A DNA stretch of 10,179 nucleotides from an uncultured Prevotella sp. (lineage in GTDB: Bacteria > Bacteroidota > Bacteroidia > Bacteroidales > Bacteroidaceae). The translations under genes and the position numbers were made by a program. The stretch covers positions 1 through 10,179 of the forward strand of contig CALBYK010000349.1 in the NCBI GenBank assembly GCA_937889855.1, given 5' to 3'. The notes below the pieces were generated by a model, which worked only from the letters and a program-made list of their open reading frames with translations, searched no databases and was not told the origin of the DNA. Of the stretch, positions 7,156 to 10,179 are shown piece after piece (position 1 is the stretch's first letter; each line of letters begins with the position of its first letter).

Positions 7156-7392
7156 TTTTGTGTCAACATTAACCATGACAGTTGTGCCAATGTCTTCCAC
7201 ACTTCCAATATCCGATATGATACTGGCATCTGACGATTTTTGAGGCTGTTTCGACACATAGTTTTGTGATTGCTTTGTCACGGTGCGGGTTATTTGATTT
7301 CCGGAGGCATCATATTTGTAAGAGACTTGTTGCTGAGCCATGCCCAATATAGGCACACTCAGTACTGTCAAAAGAAACAGGATACGTTTCAT
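7036..7392 (-). pseudogene. Truncated gene for a small secreted protein, with internal stop
   Basis: The frame opens with a signal peptide (MKRILFLLTVLSVPILGMAQ) and a YD-like segment, VSYKYDASGNQITRTV, common in small secreted Bacteroidales proteins. It stops at a TGA (7126-7128) after 88 residues. The same frame continues beyond that TGA with convincing protein sequence, NLPQDSKFNLFQADGSLVRS, then SKLEAG, before losing sense and stopping at 7036-7038. The region after residue about 65 resembles the beta-sandwich end of a type IX-secretion-like C-terminal domain, whose last 30-40 residues (usually with a GxYLL-type motif) are missing. The TGA replaces a sense codon, plausibly Trp TGG. The 3' end is lost at the same point where the convergent exporter gene is cut. 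Function is unknown; the intact relatives would be exported or surface-associated. Confidence 0.7.
7042..7050. other. Deletion junction joining two convergent broken genes
   Basis: On the plus strand, recognisable exporter sequence ends at the second Phe codon of LPMSFF (7044). On the minus strand, recognisable protein sequence of the convergent gene ends at the Gly codon of KLEAG (7048-7050). Only a few bases lie between these points, so both genes appear to have lost their 3' ends in one event. No insertion sequence or target duplication is visible. Confidence 0.65.
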
Positions 7393-7430
7393 AGAATTTT
7401 AGTTATTTTATTTAGGTATGTAATGTTTCG

Positions 7431-7438
7431 CAAATTTA
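7431..7438 (-). promoter_or_regulatory. Promoter -7 element of the broken secreted-protein gene
   Basis: On the minus strand, TAAATTTG (followed by C) fits the Bacteroidetes -7 consensus TAnnTTTG and lies about 38 bases upstream of the ATG at 7392. No clean TTG is found at the -33 position, so the call rests on the -7 box and its placement. Confidence 0.45.
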
Positions 7439-7601
7439 CATAAAAAAGACGAATTATACGCCAGTTTTATAAAACAATAGTCCGTTAATTTTTTCTCAAA
7501 GCAATGTCCACCGATTGTAATCAATAGAGAATGTTACGTACAAGAGTCCATATAACCAATTGAAAACAAATGATTTAGATAACAAAATACAACATAATAA
7601 A

Positions 7602-7685
7602 ATCGGCTATCTCGCTGGTTTACAGTAACTTTATAGGTTGAAAAAGAAAGTAAAGTAATGCTGATAACCAACTTGATAAGCCGAT
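7602..7685. repeat. Imperfect long inverted repeat
   Basis: The left arm (7602-7625, beginning ATCGGCTATC) and right arm (7661-7685, ending GATAAGCCGAT) pair in blocks (ATCGGCT, ATC, TGGTT, CAG) with a few mismatches and one bulge, around a loop of about 35 bases. It lies between the 3' end of hmuV and the broken gene. It may terminate hmu transcription or be a remnant of a mobile or recombination site; neither can be shown here. Confidence 0.45.
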
Positions 7686-7722
7686 ATATGACGTTCTGCA
7701 AAGCAGCAATTAATATCTTTTT

Positions 7723-8061
7723 TTATTCCGGCACATATATTATCTGTCCGTTTTCCAGCTGGTAGGCGGTGCCGAGACGTTTGCCCTGCTTGCTGTTGCC
7801 GTTGGCGCTCTCGCCAGAAGCCTTGTAGGTGTTGATTTCCTTTCCTTCTTTGGTGATAATCTCCATATTGTCCTTGCCAGGGTTCTTCACGATGGTGTAG
7901 TCCTCCTTGCCGAACACCTCAGTCATGTTCATATGCATCACCATCGCCACCATGAGCGACACGGCGAACACCATCGCCACGTCGAAAAGGTTGACAACAA
8001 CGCTTAACGGGTCGCCGTCGTCCTCACCAAGGAAGTTGCCTCTACGTCTGCGTCTGCTCAT
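7723..8061 (-). CDS. hmuV: HmuV-like DUF2149 protein (ExbD/TolR-like)
   Basis: A 112-residue protein with one membrane helix, the presumed partner of the proton channel encoded upstream. The N-terminus is very basic (MSRRRRRGNF), followed by an acidic stretch, then NLFDVAMVFAVSLMVAMVM (about 24-42) with Asp27 at the start of the helix. This corresponds to the proton-carrying Asp of ExbD/TolR. The rest is a small periplasmic domain ending in GQIIYVPE. Its ATG overlaps the stop of the channel gene by four bases, so the two are translationally coupled. It is the last gene of the operon. The match to DUF2149 is by recall of motif and context; the hmuV name follows the P. gingivalis hmuYRSTUV order. 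Confidence 0.78.
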   Translation of the reverse strand: MSRRRRRGNFLGEDDGDPLSVVVNLFDVAMVFAVSLMVAMVMHMNMTEVFGKEDYTIVKNPGKDNMEIITKEGKEINTYKASGESANGNSKQGKRLGTAYQLENGQIIYVPE

Positions 8062-8690
8062 GCGCGTGCCTCCTTGCTCTGGGTGTTAGTCTTTGAGTTA
8101 TCCACACTGTTGATAACACGGCACACGCGATCGAGGTTGTTCACGTCCTTGGCATACCAGCGCTGCTTTAACTGGCAGGTGGCGAGACCTACGGCACTGA
8201 TGACAAGACCCACTACGGTCGAGGCGAACACCACCTGCATGTTGTAGGCCATGCCCGATATGTCGCCCGTGGAGAGTCCGACGAGAGCCGGCGACATGGA
8301 GATGAGTGTGCCTACCAGTCCGAGCACCGGACCGAGCTTTGTGAGGAGTCGCGACAGGTTCACATCCTTCTGCACCTCAGTCTCGTAGCGTGTAAGGATG
8401 TAGTCGGAGTAGTCCTCTGAGTCGTTGTTGTCGAGAATGTCGGCGAGGTACTGCGTGAACACGGAGTTGTGCTTCTCAGGCAGCAGAGCCTTCAGCTCGG
8501 CAATGCCGGCAGGTGTCAATGACTTTATCTTCTCGTCGAACACACGCGAGTTCTTGCGACGCACCATGAAGTTGTTGTACGTTCCGCCCACGAGGATGAG
8601 GGCGCGGAAGAAGAACACGATAAGGAGTACTACGTCCGGGATAAGCAGTGAGTTGGCTATGCCGAACAGGGCTTTTGATATGATTTCCAT
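8058..8690 (-). CDS. hmuU: HmuU-like MotA/TolQ/ExbB proton channel
   Basis: A 210-residue inner-membrane protein of the MotA/TolQ/ExbB family, expected to form the proton pathway with the downstream ExbD-like protein. The first helix is at about 15-36 (LLIPDVVLLIVFFFRALILV). A cytoplasmic segment of about 90 residues follows. The conserved double-helix region then begins LGPVLGLVGTLISMSPALVG and continues to VVFASTVVGLVISAVGLATC; the first part is the family signature. The length is typical and no damage is seen. It begins 21 bases after the preceding hmuT-like gene and overlaps the following gene by four bases. In the hmu context it probably energises haem handling by HmuS or uptake by the HmuR receptor, rather than general TonB work; that is inferred from gene order. 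Confidence 0.85.
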   Translation of the reverse strand: MEIISKALFGIANSLLIPDVVLLIVFFFRALILVGGTYNNFMVRRKNSRVFDEKIKSLTPAGIAELKALLPEKHNSVFTQYLADILDNNDSEDYSDYILTRYETEVQKDVNLSRLLTKLGPVLGLVGTLISMSPALVGLSTGDISGMAYNMQVVFASTVVGLVISAVGLATCQLKQRWYAKDVNNLDRVCRVINSVDNSKTNTQSKEARA

Positions 8691-8711
8691 TGTTATATCT
8701 GTGAGTTTTTT

Positions 8712-9395
8712 TTATTTTTTCAGTCTGTATTTTATTCTGTCTATTACGATGCCGAGCGCGAACAGCACGGCGAACACGCCTATGGCAATGGCAATCATGT
8801 GCCAGTCGGTCTTGGTGTCCTGCACTTTGTAGACCATCTTGCCGCTCTGTGTCGATACGAGTCCGAGGATGCACACGAAGCACCCGCTCAGCAACTGCAT
8901 CTCCACACGGCCGTCCTGCTCGGGCACGAGCCACTTGCATCCTTCTGCAATGAGTGGCAGTCCGACGAGGCAGGCAGCGGCAAATGCCCATGTCGTTGTG
9001 GAGAAGTCTACGCCCACTGCCACGAACAGCGTCTGCGTGAAAGCGTAGAACGTGACGGGGAACATCAGCAACGACGGATACCACTTGAGAATGGTGAGCC
9101 ACCACTTGCACTTCTGCCCCGCTGCATACATGTCCTGGAAGTGGCAGAAGGCGTAGCCGAAGCAGAACACCGAGTCGATGGTCACGATGACCGCCATATT
9201 CTGCAATGCCGTGACGTTGGCCAGATAGTCGGCAAGCTGCGTCTTCGACTGCTGCACGGCATACTGCTCGCTCCACACCACGAAGGCGGCAAGCAGCGCG
9301 CCGAACACTATCCGCGCCGTCCATCCCCACTGGCTGAGCTTGAAGGCGCAGCTCAGGAGGATGAAGACAATCAATGTATAAATCAGTATTTCCAT
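8712..9395 (-). CDS. hmuT: HmuT-like polytopic membrane protein
   Basis: A 227-residue integral membrane protein with about six or seven hydrophobic helices. The first is MEILIYTLIVFILLSCAF; others include ARIVFGALLAAFVVW, a central group around YPSLLMFPVTFYAF, and a last helix MIAIAIGVFAVLFALGIVID before a basic tail. I do not recognise a catalytic motif. Its identity rests on position: directly after a CobN-like hmuS and before the proton channel, as in the hmuSTUV order. It is separated from hmuS by 64 bases containing a tandem repeat, so its expression may be set separately from hmuS. Function within the haem pathway is not established; support or anchoring of the HmuS complex is a guess. 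Confidence 0.7.
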   Translation of the reverse strand: MEILIYTLIVFILLSCAFKLSQWGWTARIVFGALLAAFVVWSEQYAVQQSKTQLADYLANVTALQNMAVIVTIDSVFCFGYAFCHFQDMYAAGQKCKWWLTILKWYPSLLMFPVTFYAFTQTLFVAVGVDFSTTTWAFAAACLVGLPLIAEGCKWLVPEQDGRVEMQLLSGCFVCILGLVSTQSGKMVYKVQDTKTDWHMIAIAIGVFAVLFALGIVIDRIKYRLKK

Positions 9396-9410
9396 AATTT
9401 TTATTAGGCT

Positions 9411-9450
9411 TTAAGCCTTTCTAAGCCTTTTTAGGCCTTTCTAAGCCTTT
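9411..9450. repeat. Four tandem 10-base repeats between hmuS and hmuT
   Basis: Four exact-phase units, TTAAGCCTTT, CTAAGCCTTT, TTAGGCCTTT and CTAAGCCTTT, lie in the 64-base gap. On the transcribed strand they read as AAAGGCTTAG-like units, each with an AAAGG that resembles a ribosome binding site. The upstream-proximal piece AGGCTTTAAGCCT (9406-9418) is palindromic, so the repeat can also fold. Copy number may vary between strains and alter hmuT translation. Confidence 0.7.
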
Positions 9451-9459
9451 TAAACTCGT

Positions 9460-10179
9460 TTATAGTTTGCTGCGCTTCTTGCGCACTACAATGGCGAGAG
9501 CGATGAACACGACGAGCACGATGGCCACTACGTAGAGTCCGTTGAACCCCTGTTTCTCCATTTGCTCCTCGTTTTGCACGGTCTGCTTCTTCATAACCAT
9601 GCCTTTCTGGTTCTGGTCGGCAATGGTCTGCTGCTGCGCCTTCATATCCTGGCGGTAGGCTTGCGCGTCGGCGGCATCAGCCTTGCTGGCAATGAAGTCC
9701 TGGAGTTTGTGGTTCGCGCCCTCGAACGACGAGCCGCTTGCGCCATACTTCTTAGTGAACGCTGTGTGCACCTTGGCTATTTCCTTGAGCTGCTCGGGCG
9801 ACGCCTTCCAGTAGCCTTTGCGTGCCGTCTCCATCATAGTGGCAGTAATCTCCTGCATGGCGGCAGGGTTTGTTGCGCCCATCTTCTCATGCACGCCGAG
9901 ATTGTACTTGTCCTTCACGTAGACGTCATAAATCTCGTTCCACATATCCTTGCTGATAGCCTTCGGCTTCATCACGTTCCATCCATAGGTGTTGCGCACC
10001 ATTTCTGCCAAGGCATCGGTGGATGTCGAGCCGCCCTTGAGCGACTCCTTCACATACTTCTCGTTGAACAGCTTTGTGCGAGCCTCCACGGCTATGGCCT
10101 CCTTTGAGTCCTGCACGCGGTAGTCGTTGCGGTTGCGGTAGTCGGCAAAGTAGGCCTCGGGGTCTTTGCCCGTCACCTG
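9460..10179 (-). CDS. hmuS: HmuS, CobN-like chelatase-family protein (C-terminal part only)
   Basis: The frame is open to the window edge, so only the last 239 or so residues of a protein that is normally well over 1,000 are seen. The visible part carries the C-terminal end of the CobN/magnesium-chelatase large-subunit fold, including YGWNVMKPKAISKDMWNEIY and QEITATMMETARKGYWKAS. A charged, glutamine-rich linker (MKAQQQTIADQNQKG onward) follows, then one membrane helix (GLYVVAIVLVVFIALAIVV) and a basic tail RKKRSKL. True CobN subunits lack such a C-terminal anchor, whereas HmuS-type proteins have one, and the downstream T-U-V gene order agrees. HmuS is reported to take iron out of haem in anaerobic Bacteroidota. 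A cobaltochelatase role in cobalamin synthesis is less likely in this context. The apparent GTG near 10176 is internal, not the start. Confidence 0.8.
   Translation of the reverse strand, partial: QVTGKDPEAYFADYRNRNDYRVQDSKEAIAVEARTKLFNEKYVKESLKGGSTSTDALAEMVRNTYGWNVMKPKAISKDMWNEIYDVYVKDKYNLGVHEKMGATNPAAMQEITATMMETARKGYWKASPEQLKEIAKVHTAFTKKYGASGSSFEGANHKLQDFIASKADAADAQAYRQDMKAQQQTIADQNQKGMVMKKQTVQNEEQMEKQGFNGLYVVAIVLVVFIALAIVVRKKRSKL

Larger units (their letters stand above)
7393..7722. other. Gene-poor AT-rich gap beside the hmu operon
   Basis: This 330-base stretch lies between the start of the broken secreted-protein gene and the 3' end of the hmuV-like gene. It contains one promoter-like element near 7431 and an imperfect inverted repeat at 7602-7685. 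A small CTGC-AAA-GCAG hairpin (7696-7706) is followed after a few bases by a run of seven T. I find no convincing coding frame on either strand, and no tRNA. Confidence 0.55.

Noticed and set aside
7071..7259. A 62-codon minus-strand frame overlapping the broken secreted-protein gene.
   Set aside because: It is out of frame with the convincing protein sequence on both sides of the internal TGA, so it is a shadow and not a frameshifted continuation.
8476..9330. A 284-codon minus-strand frame across hmuT and hmuU.
   Set aside because: It is rich in Arg, His and Cys, has no domain, and overlaps two well-supported membrane-protein genes: typical of a shadow frame in GC-rich DNA.
8799..9407. Long plus-strand frame opposite hmuT.
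   Set aside because: Antisense shadow with biased composition (Glu, His and Arg) and no recognisable motif or promoter.
1..10179. Looked for CRISPR arrays, tRNA or rRNA genes, insertion sequences and integrases.
   Set aside because: No regularly spaced repeats, no tRNA-like cloverleaf and no transposase or recombinase motif were found on either strand.

Overview
The window looks like a chromosomal segment from a member of the Bacteroidales, most likely Prevotella-like or Bacteroides-like. The evidence is a set of lineage-typical features: TAnnTTTG-type promoters, a GG-leader peptide with a radical SAM maturase, a carboxypeptidase-regulatory-domain outer-membrane barrel, a secreted small protein with a YD-like motif, and an hmuSTUV-type haem operon. 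No exact species can be named from the sequence alone.

Layout. (1) 1-1253, plus: most of an NhaD-type sodium/proton antiporter, visibly GC-rich, whose start lies before the window. (2) 1254-2447: a terminator-like inverted repeat, a minus-strand LuxR-type regulator, and an AT-rich divergent promoter region. (3) 2448-7155, plus: a compact ribosomal-peptide (RiPP) cassette. It holds a 78-residue precursor with a double-glycine leader, a radical SAM/SPASM maturase, an outer-membrane barrel protein, and the remains of a C39-peptidase ABC exporter. (4) 7036-7392, minus: a broken gene for a small secreted protein, converging on the broken exporter. (5) 7393-7722: a gene-poor stretch with one promoter-like element and an inverted repeat. 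(6) 7723-10179, minus and again GC-rich: the end of an hmu haem-utilisation operon (hmuS partial, hmuT, hmuU, hmuV).

How the genes may work together. In the cassette, the LuxR protein may control the divergent precursor promoter. The radical SAM enzyme probably modifies the cysteine-containing core of the precursor. A C39 peptidase would cut after the GG of the leader during export, and the outer-membrane barrel may carry, export or sense the product. The exporter gene is damaged: its peptidase domain is complete with Cys, His and Asp in place. However, the linker and first membrane helices appear to be missing, and the reading frame stops making sense just after the LPMSFF segment, before most of the membrane domain and the whole ATPase domain. 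The same point cuts off the 3' end of the convergent minus-strand gene, so one deletion appears to have joined two formerly separate genes. The pathway is therefore either decaying or depends on an exporter elsewhere.

The AT-rich cassette lies between two GC-rich, housekeeping-like loci (nhaD and hmu), which fits acquisition by transfer followed by erosion.
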